64,000 bases of DNA, taken from contig NW_027052566.1 of the NCBI RefSeq assembly GCF_958450345.1, positions 372,001 through 436,000 of the forward strand, in the 5' to 3' direction. The notes below the pieces were generated by a model. The model was not told the DNA's origin. It did not search any database and saw only the letters and a list, made by a program, of their open reading frames with translations. The stretch is from Calliphora vicina. Lineage: Eukaryota; Arthropoda; Insecta; Diptera; Calliphoridae. Both the position numbers and the translations under genes were made by a program. Positions 11,877-25,905 of this stretch are shown here, in pieces (positions within the stretch are counted from its first letter, which is position 1; the number at the start of each line of letters is the position of its first letter).

Positions 11877-14299
11877 GGAAATACTGTAGTACACAATATT
11901 TTCTATAGGAAATACTATAGTACACAATATTTTCTATAGGAAATACTATGGTACACAATATTTTCTACAGGAAATACTGTAGTACACAATATTTTCTAGA
12001 GGAAATACTGTAGTACACAATATTTTCTATAGGAAATACTGTAGTATACAATATTTTCTATAGGAAATACTGTAGTACACAATATTTTCTATAGGAAATA
12101 CTGTAGTACACAATATTTTCTATAGGAAATACTGTAGGACACAATATTTTCTAGAGGAAATACTGTAGTACACAAAATTTTCTATAGGAAATACTATAGT
12201 ACACAATATTTTCTATAGGAAATACTATAGTACACAATATTTTCTATAGGAAATACTGTAGTACACAATATTTTCTATAGGAAATACTATAGTACACAAT
12301 ATTTTCTATAGGAAATACTGTAGTACACAATATTTTCTATAGGAAATACTGTAGTACACAAAATTTTCTATAGGAAATACTATAGTACACAATATTTTCT
12401 ATAGGAAATACTGTAGTACACAATATTTTCTATAGGAAATACTGTAGTACACAATATTTTCTATAGGAAATACTGTAGTACACAAAATTTTCTATAGGAA
12501 ATACTATAGTACACAATATTTTCTATAGGAAATACTATAGTACACAATATTTTCTATAGGAAATACTATAGTACACAATATTTTCTATAGGAAATACTAT
12601 AGTACACAATATTTTCTATAGGAAATACTATAGTACACTATATTTTCTTTAGGAAATACTATAGTACACAATATTTTCTACAGGAAATACTGTAGTGCAC
12701 AATATTTTCTACAGGAAATACTGTAGTGCACAATATTTTCTATAGGAAATACTGTAGTACACAATATTTTCTATAGGAAATACTGTAGTACACAATATTT
12801 TCTATAGGAAATACTGTAGTACACAATATTTTCTATAGGCAATACTGTAGTACAGAATATTTTCTATAGGAAGTACTGTAGTACAGAATATTTTCTATAG
12901 GAAATACTGTAGTACACAATATTTTCTATAGGAAATACTGTAGTACACAATATTTTCTATAGGAAATACTGTAGTACACAATATTTTCTATAGGAAATAC
13001 TGTAGTACACAATATTTTCTATAGGAAATACTGTAGGACACAATATTTTCTATAGGAATTACTGTAGTACACAATATTTTCTATAGGAAATACTGTAGTA
13101 CACAATATTTTCTATAGGAAATACTATAGTACACAATATTTTCTATAGGAAATACTATAGTACACTATATTTTCTTTAGGAAATACTATAGTACACAATA
13201 TTTTCTATAGGAAATACTATAGTACACAATATTTTCTACAGGAAATACTGTAGTGCACAATATTTTCTATAGGAAATACTGTAGTACACAATATTTTCTA
13301 TAGGAAATACTGTAGTACACAATATTTTCTATAGGAAATACTGTAGTACACAATATTTTCTATAGGCAATACTGTAGTACAGAATATTTTCTATAGGAAG
13401 TACTGTAGTACAGAATATTTTCTATAGGAAATACTGTAGTACACAATATTTTCTATAGGAAATACTGTAGTACACAATATTTTCTATAGGAAATACTGTA
13501 GTACACAATATTTTCTATAGGAAATACTGTAGGACACAATATTTTCTATAGGAATTACTGTAGTACACAATATTTTCTATAGGAAATACTGTAGTACACA
13601 ATATTTTCTATAGGAAATACTGTAGTACACAATATTTTCTATAGGAAATACTGTAGTACACAAAATTTTCTATAGGAAATACTATAGTACACAATATTTT
13701 CTATAGGAAATACTATAGTACACAATATTTTCTATAGGAAATACTATAGTACACAATATTTTCTATAGGAAATACTATAGTACACAATATTTTCTATAGG
13801 AAATACTGTAGTACACAATATTTTCTATAGGAAATACTATAGTACACAATATTTTCTATAGGAAATACTATAGTACAGAATATTTTCTATAGGAAATACT
13901 GTAGTACACAATATTTTCTATAGGAAATACTGTAGACACAATATTTTCTATAGGAAATACTGTAGTACACAATATTTTCTATAGGAAATACTGTAGTACA
14001 CAATATTTTCTATAGGCAATACTGTAGTACAGAATATTTTCTATAGGAAGTACTGTAGTACAGAATATTTTCTATAGGAAATACTGTAGTACACAATATT
14101 TTCTATAGGAAATACTGTAGTACACAATATTTTCTATAGGAAATACTGTAGTACACAATATTTTCTATAGGAAATACTGTAGGACACAATATTTTCTATA
14201 GGAATTACTGTAGTACACAATATTTTCTATAGGAAATACTGTAGTACACAATTTTTTCTATAGGAAATACTGTAGTACACAATATTTTCTATAGGAAAT

Positions 14300-15700
14300 A
14301 CTGTAGTACACAATATTTTCTATAGGAAATACTGTAGGACACAATATTTTCTATAGGAAATACTGTAGTACACAATATTTTCTATAGGAAATACTGTAGT
14401 ACACAAAATTTTCTATAGGAAATACTATAGTACACAATATTTTCTATAGGAAATACTGTAGTACACAAAATTTTCTATAGGAAATACTATAGTACACAAT
14501 ATTTTCTATAGGAAATACTATAGTACACAATATTTTCTATAGGAAATACTGTAGTACACAATATTTTCTATAGGAAATACTATAGTACACAATATTTTCT
14601 ATAGGAAATACTGTAGTACACAATATTTTCTATAGGAAATACTGCAGTACAGAATATTTTCTATAGGAAATACTGTAGTACACAATATTTTCTAATGGAA
14701 ATACTGTAGTACACAATATTTTCTATAGGAAATACTGTAGTACACAATATTTTCTATAGGAAATACTGTAGTACACAATATTTTCTATAGGAAATACTAT
14801 AGTACACAATATTTTCTATAGGAAATACTATGGTACACAATATTTTCTACAGGAAATACTGTAGTACACAATATTTTCTAGAGGAAATACTGTAGTACAC
14901 AATATTTTCTATAGGAAATACTGTAGTATACAATATTTTCTATAGGAAATACTGTAGTACACAATATTTTCTATAGGAAATACTGTAGTACACAATATTT
15001 TCTATAGGAAATACTGTAGGACACAATATTTTCTATAGGAAATACTGTAGTACACAATATTTTCTATAGGAAATACTGTAGTACACAAAATTTTCTATAG
15101 GAAATACTATAGTACACAATATTTTCTATAGGAAATACTGTAGTACACAAAATTTTCTATAGGAAATACTATAGTACACAATATTTTCTATAGGAAATAC
15201 TATAGTACACAATATTTTCTATAGGAAATACTGTAGTACACAATATTTTCTATAGGAAATACTATAGTACACAATATTTTCTATAGGAAATACTGTAGTA
15301 CACAATATTTTCTATAGGAAATACTGCAGTACAGAATATTTTCTATAGGAAATACTGTAGTACACAATATTTTCTAATGGAAATACTGTAGTACACAATA
15401 TTTTCTATAGGAAATACTGTAGTACACAATATTTTCTATAGGAAATACTGTAGTACACAATATTTTCTATAGGAAATACTGTAGTACACAATATTTTCTA
15501 TAGGAAATACTATAGTGCACAATATTTTCTATAGGAAATACTGTAGTACACAATATTTTCTATAGGAAATACTATAGTACACAATATTTTCTATAGGAAA
15601 TACTATGGTACACAATATTTTCTACAGGAAATACTGTAGTACACAATATTTTCTAGAGGAAATACTGTAGTACACAATATTTTCTATAGGAAATACTGTA
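14300..15700. repeat. ~0.7-kb near-tandem duplication at the end of the 2.93-kb HOR
   Basis: The TCTAATGG unit at 14,692 recurs at 15,374 (682 bp, 22 monomers), and CTAGAGG at 14,878 recurs at 15,653 (775 bp, 25 monomers). The three-monomer difference means one copy gained or lost three units after duplication. Confidence 0.82.
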
Positions 15701-15824
15701 GTATACAATATTTTCTATAGGAAATACTGTAGTACACAATATTTTCTATAGGAAATACTGTAGTACACAAAATTTTCTATAGGAAATACTGTAGTACACA
15801 ATATTTTCTATAGGAAATACTGTA

Positions 15825-17260
15825 GTACACAATATTTTCTATAGGAAATACTGTAGTACACAATATTTTCTATAGGAAATACTATAGTACACAATATTTT
15901 CTATAGGAAATACTATAGTACACAATATTTTCTATAGGAAATACTATAGTACACAATATTTTCTATAGGAAATACTGTAGTACACAATATTTTCTATAGG
16001 AAATACTATAGTACACAATATTTTCTATAGGAAATACTATAGTACACAATATTTTCTATAGGAAATACTGCAGTACAGAATATTTTCTATAGGAAATACT
16101 GTAGTACACAATATTTTCTATAGGAAATACTGTAGACACAATATTTTCTATAGGAAATACTGTAGTACACAATATTTTCTATAGGAAATACTGTAGTACA
16201 CAATATTTTCTATAGGAAATACTGTAGTACACAATATTTTCTATAGGAAATACTAGAGTGCACAATATTTTCTATAGGAAATACTGTAGTACACAATATT
16301 TTCTATAGGAAATACTATAGTACACAATATTTTCTATAGGAAATACTATGGTACACAATATTTTCTACAGGAAATACTGTAGTACACAATATTTTCTATA
16401 GGAAATACTGTAGTACACAATATTTTCTATAGGAAATACTGTAGTACAAAATATTTTTTATAGGAAATACTGTAGTACACAATATTTTCTATAGGAAATA
16501 CTGTAGTACACAATATTTTCTATAGGAAATACTGTAGTACACAAAATTTTCTATAGGAAATACTGTAGTACACAATATTTTCTATAGGAAATACTGTAGT
16601 ACATAAAATTTTCTATAGGAAATACTATAGTACACAATATTTTCTATAGGAAATACTATAGTACACAATATTTTCTATAGGAAATACTATAGTACACAAT
16701 ATTTTCTATAGGAAATACTATAGTACACAATATTTTCTATAGGAAATACTATAGTACACAATATTTTCTATAGGAAATACTATAGTACACTATATTTTCT
16801 ATAGGAAATACTATAGTACACAATATTTTCTATAGGAAATACTATAGTACACAATATTTTGTACAGGAAATACTGTAGTACACAATATTTTCTATAGGAA
16901 ATACTGTAGTACACAATTTTCTATAGGAAATACTATAGTACACAATATTTTCTATAGGAAATACTATAGTACACAATATTTTCTATAGGAAATACTGTAG
17001 TACACAATATTTTCTATAGGAAATACTATAGTACACTATATTTTCTATAGGAAATACTATAGTACACAATATTTTCTATAGGAAATACTATAGTACACAA
17101 TATTTTGTACAGGAAATACACAATATTTTCTATAGGAAATACTGTAGTACAGAATATTTTCTATAGGCAATACTGTAGTACACAATATTTTCTATAGGCA
17201 ATACTGTAGTACACAATATTTTCTATAGGAAATACTGTAGTGCACAATATTTTCTATAGG
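15825..17260. repeat. ~1.44-kb block, copy 1 (offset +9,316)
   Basis: This segment recurs at 25,141-26,576 with a constant offset of 9,316. Matching markers are the GTAGACAC 30-bp unit (16,123 and 25,439), ACATAAAATT (about 16,602 and 25,918), the 29-bp unit (16,897 and 26,213) and the 23-bp unit (17,112 and 26,428). It overlaps the start of the 4.2-kb block, so that block's first ~0.5 kb exists in three places. Confidence 0.88.
17112..17134. repeat. 23-bp monomer variant, copy 2 of 3
   Basis: Same 8-bp deletion and flanks as 337-359, at the +16,775 offset. Confidence 0.93.
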
Positions 17261-18999
17261 AAATACTGTAGTGCACAATATTTTCTATAGGAAATACTGT
17301 AGTACACAATATTTTCTATAGGAAATACTGTAGTACAGAATATTTTCTATAGGCAATACTGTAGTACACAATATTTTCTATAGGAAATACTGTAGTACAG
17401 AATATTTTCTATAGGAAATACTGTAGTACACAATATTTTCTATAGGAAATACTGTAGTACACAATATTATCTATAGGAAATACTGTAGTTCACAATATTT
17501 TCTATAGGAAATACTGTAGTGCACAATATTTTCTATAGGAAATACTGTAGTGCACAATATTTTCTATAGGAAATACTATAGTACACAATATTTACTATAG
17601 GAAATACTATAGTACACAATATTTTCTATAGGAAATACTATAGTACACAATATTTTCTATAGGAAATACTATAGTACACAATATTTTCTATAGGAAATAC
17701 TATAGTACACTATATTTTCTATAGGAAATACTATAGTACACAATATTTTCTATAGGAAATACTATAGTACACAATATTTTGTACAGGAAATACTGTAGTA
17801 CACAATATTTTCTATAGGAAATACTGTAGTGCACAATATTTTCTATAGGAAATACTATAGTACACAATATTTTCTATAGGAAATACTATAGTACACAATA
17901 TTTTCTATAGGAAATACTGTAGTACACAATATTTTCTATAGGAAATACTATAGTACACTATATTTTCTATAGGAAATACTATAGTACACAATATTTTCTA
18001 TAGGAAATACTATAGTACACAATATTTTGTACAGGAAATACTGTAGTACACAATATTTTCTATAGGAAATACTGTAGTACACAATTTTCTATAGGAAATA
18101 CTGTAGTACACAATATTTTCTATAGGAAATACTGTAGTACACAATATTTTCTATAGGAAATACTGTATTACACAATATTTTCTATAGGAAATACTGTAGT
18201 ACACAATATTTTCTATAGGAAATAATGTAGTACACAATATTTTCTATAGGAAATACTGTAGTACACAATATTTTCTATAGGAAATACTGTAGTACACAAT
18301 ATTTTCTATAGGAAATACTGTAGTACACAATATTTTCTATAGGAAATACTGTAGTACACAATATTTTCTGTAGGAAATACTGTAGTACACAATATTTTCT
18401 ATAGGAAATACTGTAGTACACAATATTTTCTATAGGAAATAATGTAGTACACAATATTTTCTATAGGAAATACTGTAGTACACAATATTTTCTATAGGAA
18501 ATACTGTAGTACACAATATTTTCTATAGGAAATACTGTAGTACACAATATTTTCTATAGGAAATACTGTAGTACACAATATTTTCTATAGGAAATACTGT
18601 AGTACACAATAATTTCTATAGGAAATACTGTAGTACACAATCTTTTCTATAGGAAATACTGTAGTACACAATATTTTCTATAGGAAATACTGTAGTACAC
18701 AATATTTTCTATAGGAAATACTGTAGTACACAATATTTTCTATAGGAAATACTATAGTACACAATATTTTCTATAGGAAATACTGTAGTACACAATATTT
18801 TCTATAGGAAATACTGTAGTACACAATATTTTCTATATTAAATACTGTAGTGCACAATATTTTCTATAAGAAATACTGTAGTGCACAATATTTTCTATAG
18901 GAAATACTGTAGTACACAATATTTTCTATAGGAAATACTGTAGTACACAATATTTTCTATAGGAAATACTGTAGTACACAATATTTTCTATAGGAAATA

Positions 19000-19175
19000 C
19001 TGTCGTACACAATATTTTCTATAGGTAATACTGTCGTACGCAATATTTTCTATAGGAAATACTGTCGTACACAATATTTTCTATAGGAAATACTGTCGTA
19101 CACAATATTTTCTATAGGAAATACTGTAGTACACAATATTTTCTATAGGAAATACTGTCGTACACAGTATTTTCT
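19000..19175. repeat. TGTCGTAC (CpG-bearing) monomer cluster, copy 2
   Basis: Copy of 2,222-2,400 with the same unit order (TGTCGTAC with GTACGCAAT second, one normal unit, then TGTCGTAC with ACACAGTAT). It has no 1-bp deletion. Confidence 0.9.
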
Positions 19176-19860
19176 ATAGGAAATACTGTAGTACACAATA
19201 TTTTCTATAGGAAATACTGTAGTACACAATATTTTCTATAGGAAATACTGTAGTACACAATATTTTCTATAGGAAATACTGTAGTACACAATATTTTCTA
19301 TAGGAAATACTGTAGTACACAATATTTTCTATAGGAAATGCTGTAGTACACAATATTTTCTATAGGAAATACTGTAGTACACAATATTTTCTATAGGAAA
19401 TACTGTAGTACACAATATTTTCTATAGGAAATGCTGTAGTACACAATATTTTCTATAGGAAATACTGTAGTACACAATATTTTCTATAGGAAATACTGTA
19501 GTACGCAATATTTTCTATAGGAAATACTGTAGTACACAATATTTTATATAGGAAATACTGCAGTACAGAATATTTTCTATAGGAAATACTGTAGTACAGA
19601 ATATTTTCTATAGGAAACACTGTAGTACAGAAAATTTTCTATAGGAAATACTATAGTACAGAATATTTTCTATAGGAAATACTATAGTACAGAATATTTT
19701 CTATAGGAAATACTGTAGTACAGAATATTTTCTATAGGAAATACTGTAGTACACAATATTTTCTATAGGAAATACTGTAGTACACAATATTTTCTATAGG
19801 AAATACTGTAGTACAGAATATTTTCTATAGGAAATACTGTAGTACACAATATTTTCTATA

Positions 19861-19892
19861 GGCAAATACTGTAGTACAGAATATTTTCTATA
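19861..19892. repeat. 32-bp unit (GGCAAATAC), copy 2
   Basis: Paralogue of the unit at 3,147, at +16,714. Confidence 0.9.
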
Positions 19893-22044
19893 GGAAGTAC
19901 TGTAGTACAGAATATTTTCTATAGGAAATACTGTAGTACACAATATTTTCTATAGGAAATACTGTAGTACACAATATTTTCTATAGGAAATACTGTAGTA
20001 CACAATATTTTCTATAGGAAATACTGTAGGACACAATATTTTCTATAGGAAATACTGTAGTACACAATATTTTCTATAGGAAATACTGTAGTACACAATA
20101 TTTTCTATAGGAAATACTGTAGTACACAATATTTTCTATAGGAAATACTGTAGTACACAAAATTTTCTATAGGAAATACTATAGTACACAATATTTTCTA
20201 TAGGAAATACTATAGTACACAATATTTACTATAGGAAATACTATAGTACACAATATTTTCTATAGGAAATACTATAGTACACAATATTTTCTATAGGAAA
20301 TACTATAGTACACAATATTTTCTATAGGAAATACTATAGTACACAATATTTTCTATAGGAAATACTATAGTACACAATATTTTCTATAGGAAATACTATA
20401 GTACACAATATTTTCTATAGGAAATACTGTAGTACACAATATTTTCTATAGGAAATACTGTAGTACACAATATTTTCTATAGGATATACTATAGTACACA
20501 ATATTTTCTATAGGAAATACTGTAGTACACAATATTTTCTATAGGAAATACTGTAGTACACAATATTTTCTATAGGAAATACTGTAGTACACAATATTTT
20601 CTATAGGAAATACTGTAGTACACAATATTTTCTATAGGAAATACTGTAGTACACAATATTTTCTATAGGAAATACTGTAGTACACAATATTTTCTATAGG
20701 AAATACTGTAGTACACAATATTTTCTATAGGAAATACTGTAGTGCACAATATTTTCTATAGGAAATACTGTAGTGCACAATATTTTCTATAGGAAATACT
20801 GTAGTACACAATATTTTCTATAGGAAATACTGTAGTACACAATATTTTCTATAGGCAATACTGTAGTACACAATATTTTCTATAGGCAATACTGTAGTAC
20901 ACAATATTTTCTATAGGAAATACTGTAGTGCACAATATTTTCTATAGGAAATACTGTAGTGCACAATATTTTCTATAGGAAATACTGTAGTACACAATAT
21001 TTTCTATAGGAAATACTGTAGTACAGAATATTTTCTATAGGCAATACTGTAGTACACAATATTTTCTATAGGAAATACTGTAGTACAGAATATTTTCTAT
21101 AGGCAATACTGTAGTACACAATATTTTCTATAGGCAATACTGTAGTACAGAATATTTTCTATAGGAAGTACTGTAGTACAGAATATTTTCTATAGGAAAT
21201 ACTGTAGTACAGAATATTTTCTATAGGAAACACTGTAGTACACAAAATTTTCTATAGGAAATACTATAGTACACAATATTTTCTATAGGAAATACTATAT
21301 TACACAATATTTTCTATAGGAAATACTATAGTACACAATATTTTCTATAGGAAATACTATAGTACACAATATTTTCTATAGGAAATACTATAGTACACAA
21401 TATTTTCTATAGGAAATACTATAGTACACAATATTTTCTATAGGAAATACTATAGTACACAATATTTTCTATAGGAAATACTATAGTACACAATATTTTC
21501 TATAGGAAATACTGTAGTACACAATATTTTCTATAGGAAATACTGTAGTACACAATATTTTCTATAGGAAATACTATAGTACACAATATTTTCTATAGGA
21601 AATACTGTAGTACACAATATTTTCTATAGGAAATACTGCAGTACAGAATATTTTCTATAGGAAATACTGTAGTACACAATATTTTCTATAGGAAATACTG
21701 TAGTACACAATATTTTCTATAGGAAATACTGTAGTACACAATATTTTCTATAGGAAATACTGTAGTACACAATATTTTCTATAGGAAATACTGTAGTACA
21801 CAATATTTTCTATAGGAAATACTGTAGTACACAATATTTTCTATAGGAAATACTGTAGTACACAAAATTTTCTATAGGAAATACTATAGTACACAATATT
21901 TTCTATAGGAAATACTGTAGTACACAAAATTTTCTATAGGAAATACTATAGTACACAATATTTTCTATAGGAAATACTATAGTACACAATATTTTCTATA
22001 GGAAATACTATAGTACACAATATTTTCTATAGGAAATACTATAG

Positions 22045-24262
22045 TGCACAATATTTTCTATAGGAAATACTGTAGTACACAATATTTTCTATAGGAAATA
22101 CTATAGTACACAATATTTTCTATAGGAAATACTGTAGTACACAATATTTTCTATAGGAAATACTGCAGTACACAATATTTTCTATAGGAAATACTATAGT
22201 ACACAATATTTTCTATAGGAAATACTATAGTACACAATATTTTCTATAGAAAATACTATAGTGCTCAATATTTTCTATAGGAAATACTGTAGTACACAAT
22301 ATTTTCTATAGGAAATACTATAGTACACAATATTTTCTATAGGAAATACTATGGTACACAATATTTTCTACAGGAAATACTGTAGTACACAATATTTTCT
22401 ATAGGAAATACTGTAGTACACAATATTTTCTATAGGAAATACTGTAGTACACAATATTTTCTATAGGAAATACTGTAGTACACAATATTTTCTATAGGAA
22501 ATACTGTAGTACACAATATTTTCTATAGGAAATACTGTAGTACACAATATTTTCTATAGGAAATACTGTAGTACACAATATTTTGTATAGGAAATACTGT
22601 AGTACACAATATTTTCTATAGGAAATACTGTAGTACACAATATTTTCTATAGGAAATACTGTAGTACACAATATTTTCTATAGGAAATACTGTAGTGCAC
22701 AATATTTTCTATAGGAAATACTGTAGTGCACAATATTTTCTATAGGAAATACTGTAGTACACAATATTTTCTATAGGAAATACTGTAGTACAGAATATTT
22801 TCTATAGGCAATACTGTAGTACACAATATTTTCTATAGGCAATACTGTAGTACAGAATATTTTCTATAGGAAGTACTGTAGTACAGAATATTTTCTATAG
22901 GAAATACTGTAGTACACAATATTTTCTATAGGAAATACTGTAGTACACAATATTTTCTATAGGAAATACTGTAGTACACAATATTTTCTATAGGAAATAC
23001 TGTAGTACACAATATTTTCTATAGGAAATACTGTAGTACACAATATTTTCTATAGGAAATACTGTAGGACACAATATTTTCTATATTAAATACTGTAGTA
23101 CACAATATTTTCTATAGGAAATACTGTAGTATACAATATTTTCTATAGGAAATACTGTTGTACACAATATTTTCTATAGGATATACTGTAGTACACAAAA
23201 TTTTCTATAGGAAATACTATAGTACACAATATTTTCTATAGGAAATACTATAGTACACAATATTTTCTATAGGAAATACTATAGTACACAATATTTTCTA
23301 TAGGAAATACTGTAGTACACAATATTTTCTATAGGAAATACTGTAGTACACAATATTTTCTATAGGAAATACTGTAGTACACAATATTTTCTATAGGAAA
23401 TACTGTAGTACACAAAATTTTCAATAGGAAATACTGTAGTACACAATATTTTCTATAGGAAATACTGTAGTACACAATATTTTCTATAGGAAATACTGTA
23501 GTACACAATATTTTCTATAGGAAATACTGTAGTACACAAAATTTTCTATAGGAAATACTGTAGTACACAATATTTTCTATAGGAAATACTGTAGTACACA
23601 AAATTTTCTATAGGAAATACTATAGTACACAATATTTTCTATAGGAAATACTATAGTACACAATATTTTCTATAGGAAATACTATAGTACACAATATTTT
23701 CTATAGGAAATACTATAGTACACAATATTTTCTATAGGAAATACTATAGTACACAATATTTTCTACAGGAAATACTGTAGTGCACAATATTTTCTATAGG
23801 AAATACTATAGTACACAATATTTTCTATAGGAAATACTATAGTACACAATATTTTGTACAGGAAATACTGTAGTACACAATATTTTCTATAGGAAATACT
23901 GTAGTACACAATTTTCTATAGGAAATACTGTAGTACACAATATTTTCTATAGGAAATACTGTATTACACAATATTTTCTATAGGAAATACTGTAGTACAC
24001 AATATTTTCTATAGGAAATAATGTAGTACACAATATTTTCTATAGGAAATACTGTAGTGCACAATATTTTCTATAGGAAATACTGTATTGCACAATATTT
24101 TCTATAGGAAATACTGTAGTGCACAATATTTTCTATAGGAAATACTGTAGTGCACAATATTTTCTATAGGAAATACTGTAGTGCACAATATTTTCTATAG
24201 GAAATACTGTAGTACACAATATTTTCTATAGGAAATACTGTAGTACACAATATTTTCTATAG
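22045..24262. repeat. ~2.2-kb block, copy 1 (offset +4,512)
   Basis: This segment recurs at 26,557-28,774 with an unvarying offset of 4,512. Markers are GTGCTCAAT (22,261 and 26,773), TTTTGTATAGG (22,585 and 27,097), ACAAAATTTTCAATAGG (23,411 and 27,923), the 29-bp unit (23,892 and 28,404) and GTATTGCAC (24,085 and 28,597). I noted only a few base differences, such as GTATACAAT near 23,130, present in this copy only. The match ends where this copy passes into A-type units. Confidence 0.9.
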
Positions 24263-24958
24263 GAAATACTATAGTACACAATATTTTCTATAGGAAATAC
24301 TATAGTACACAATATTTTCTATAGGAAATACTATAGTACACAATATTTTCTATAGGAAATACTGTAGTACACAATATTTTCTATAGGAAATACTATAGTA
24401 CACAATATTTTCTATAGGAAATACTATAGTACACAATATTTTCTATAGGAAATACTGCAGTACAGAATATTTTCTATAGGAAATACTGTAGTACACAATA
24501 TTTTCTATAGGAAATACTGTAGACACAATATTTTCTATAGGAAATACTGTAGTACACAATATTTTCTATAGGAAATACTGTAGTACACAATATTTTCTAT
24601 AGGAAATACTGTAGTACACAATATTTTCTATAGGAAATACTAGAGTGCACAATATTTTCTATAGGAAATACTGTAGTACACAATATTTTCTATAGGAAAT
24701 ACTATAGTACACAATATTTTCTATAGGAAATACTATGGTACACAATATTTTCTACAGGAAATACTGTAGTACACAATATTTTCTATAGGAAATACTGTAG
24801 TACACAATATTTTCTATAGGAAATACTGTAGTACAAAATATTTTTTATAGGAAATACTGTAGTACACAATATTTTCTATAGGAAATACTGTAGTACACAA
24901 TATTTTCTATAGGAAATACTGTAGTACACAAAATTTTCTATAGGAAATACTGTAGTAC
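24030..24958. repeat. 929-bp tandem duplication, unit 1
   Basis: Contains, in order, a GTGCAC unit, GTATTGCAC (24,085), three GTGCAC units, A-type units, a GCAGTACAG unit, the 30-bp GTAGACAC unit (24,510), CTAGAGTGCAC, GGTACAC/CTACAGG, and ACAAAATATTTTTTATAGG. The same order follows immediately. The length of 929 bp is 29 units of 31 plus the one 30-bp unit. Confidence 0.9.
24051..24190. repeat. GTGCAC/GTATTGCAC barcode cluster, first of nine
   Basis: Five successive units read GTAGTGCAC, GTATTGCAC, then three times GTAGTGCAC. The GTATTGCAC element recurs at 25,014, 28,597, 32,065, 36,153, 38,662, 42,411, 44,827 and, as CTATTGCAC, at 47,398. It is the best single tag for tracing HOR copies between 24 and 47.5 kb. 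Confidence 0.9.
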
Positions 24959-25905
24959 ACAATATTTTCTATAGGAAATACTGTAGTGCACAATATTTTC
25001 TATAGGAAATACTGTATTGCACAATATTTTCTATAGGAAATACTGTAGTGCACAATATTTTCTATAGGAAATACTGTAGTGCACAATATTTTCTATAGGA
25101 AATACTGTAGTGCACAATATTTTCTATAGGAAATACTGTAGTACACAATATTTTCTATAGGAAATACTGTAGTACACAATATTTTCTATAGGAAATACTA
25201 TAGTACACAATATTTTCTATAGGAAATACTATAGTACACAATATTTTCTATAGGAAATACTATAGTACACAATATTTTCTATAGGAAATACTGTAGTACA
25301 CAATATTTTCTATAGGAAATACTATAGTACACAATATTTTCTATAGGAAATACTATAGTACACAATATTTTCTATAGGAAATACTGCAGTACAGAATATT
25401 TTCTATAGGAAATACTGTAGTACACAATATTTTCTATAGGAAATACTGTAGACACAATATTTTCTATAGGAAATACTGTAGTACACAATATTTTCTATAG
25501 GAAATACTGTAGTACACAATATTTTCTATAGGAAATACTGTAGTACACAATATTTTCTATAGGAAATACTAGAGTGCACAATATTTTCTATAGGAAATAC
25601 TGTAGTACACAATATTTTCTATAGGAAATACTATAGTACACAATATTTTCTATAGGAAATACTATGGTACACAATATTTTCTACAGGAAATACTGTAGTA
25701 CACAATATTTTCTATAGGAAATACTGTAGTACACAATATTTTCTATAGGAAATACTGTAGTACAAAATATTTTTTATAGGAAATACTGTAGTACACAATA
25801 TTTTCTATAGGAAATACTGTAGTACACAATATTTTCTATAGGAAATACTGTAGTACACAAAATTTTCTATAGGAAATACTGTAGTACACAATATTTTCTA
25901 TAGGA
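24959..25905. repeat. 929-bp tandem duplication, unit 2
   Basis: Second tandem unit, with all markers at +929 (GTATTGCAC at 25,014, the 30-bp unit at 25,439). I saw no base difference in the markers compared, so the duplication looks very recent or, alternatively, is an assembly duplication. It ends where an ACATAAAATT unit appears at about 25,918. Confidence 0.9.

Larger units (their letters stand above)
9020..15700. repeat. ~2.93-kb higher-order repeat domain, about 2.3 copies
   Basis: Successive copies share marker order at a spacing of about 2.9 kb. TTCTTTAGG at 9,715 and 12,647, and at 10,242 and 13,174, gives 2,932 in both cases. The 30-bp GTAGACAC unit at 10,991 and 13,923 also gives 2,932. 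TCTAATGG at 11,791 and 14,692 gives 2,901. CTAGAGG lies at 9,095, 11,996 and 14,878. The 2,932 spacing is 95 monomers minus 13 bp, and those 13 bp are exactly the 12-bp deletion in the 19-bp unit at 11,858 plus the 1-bp deletion in the 30-bp unit at 10,991. Later offsets drop by multiples of 31, showing loss of whole monomers. Confidence 0.88.
16776..20955. repeat. ~4.2-kb duplicated block, copy 2
   Basis: Second copy of the block at 1-4,240, in the same orientation. It lacks two monomers present in copy 1 near 2.6-2.8 kb and carries the intact 31-bp unit where copy 1 has a 30-bp unit (2,280). There are scattered single-base differences, for example ATTATC at about 17,467 and ATCTTT near 18,640. 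It is flanked on the left by material also copied to 25-26 kb and on the right by GGCAAT/GGAAGT units. Confidence 0.9.
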
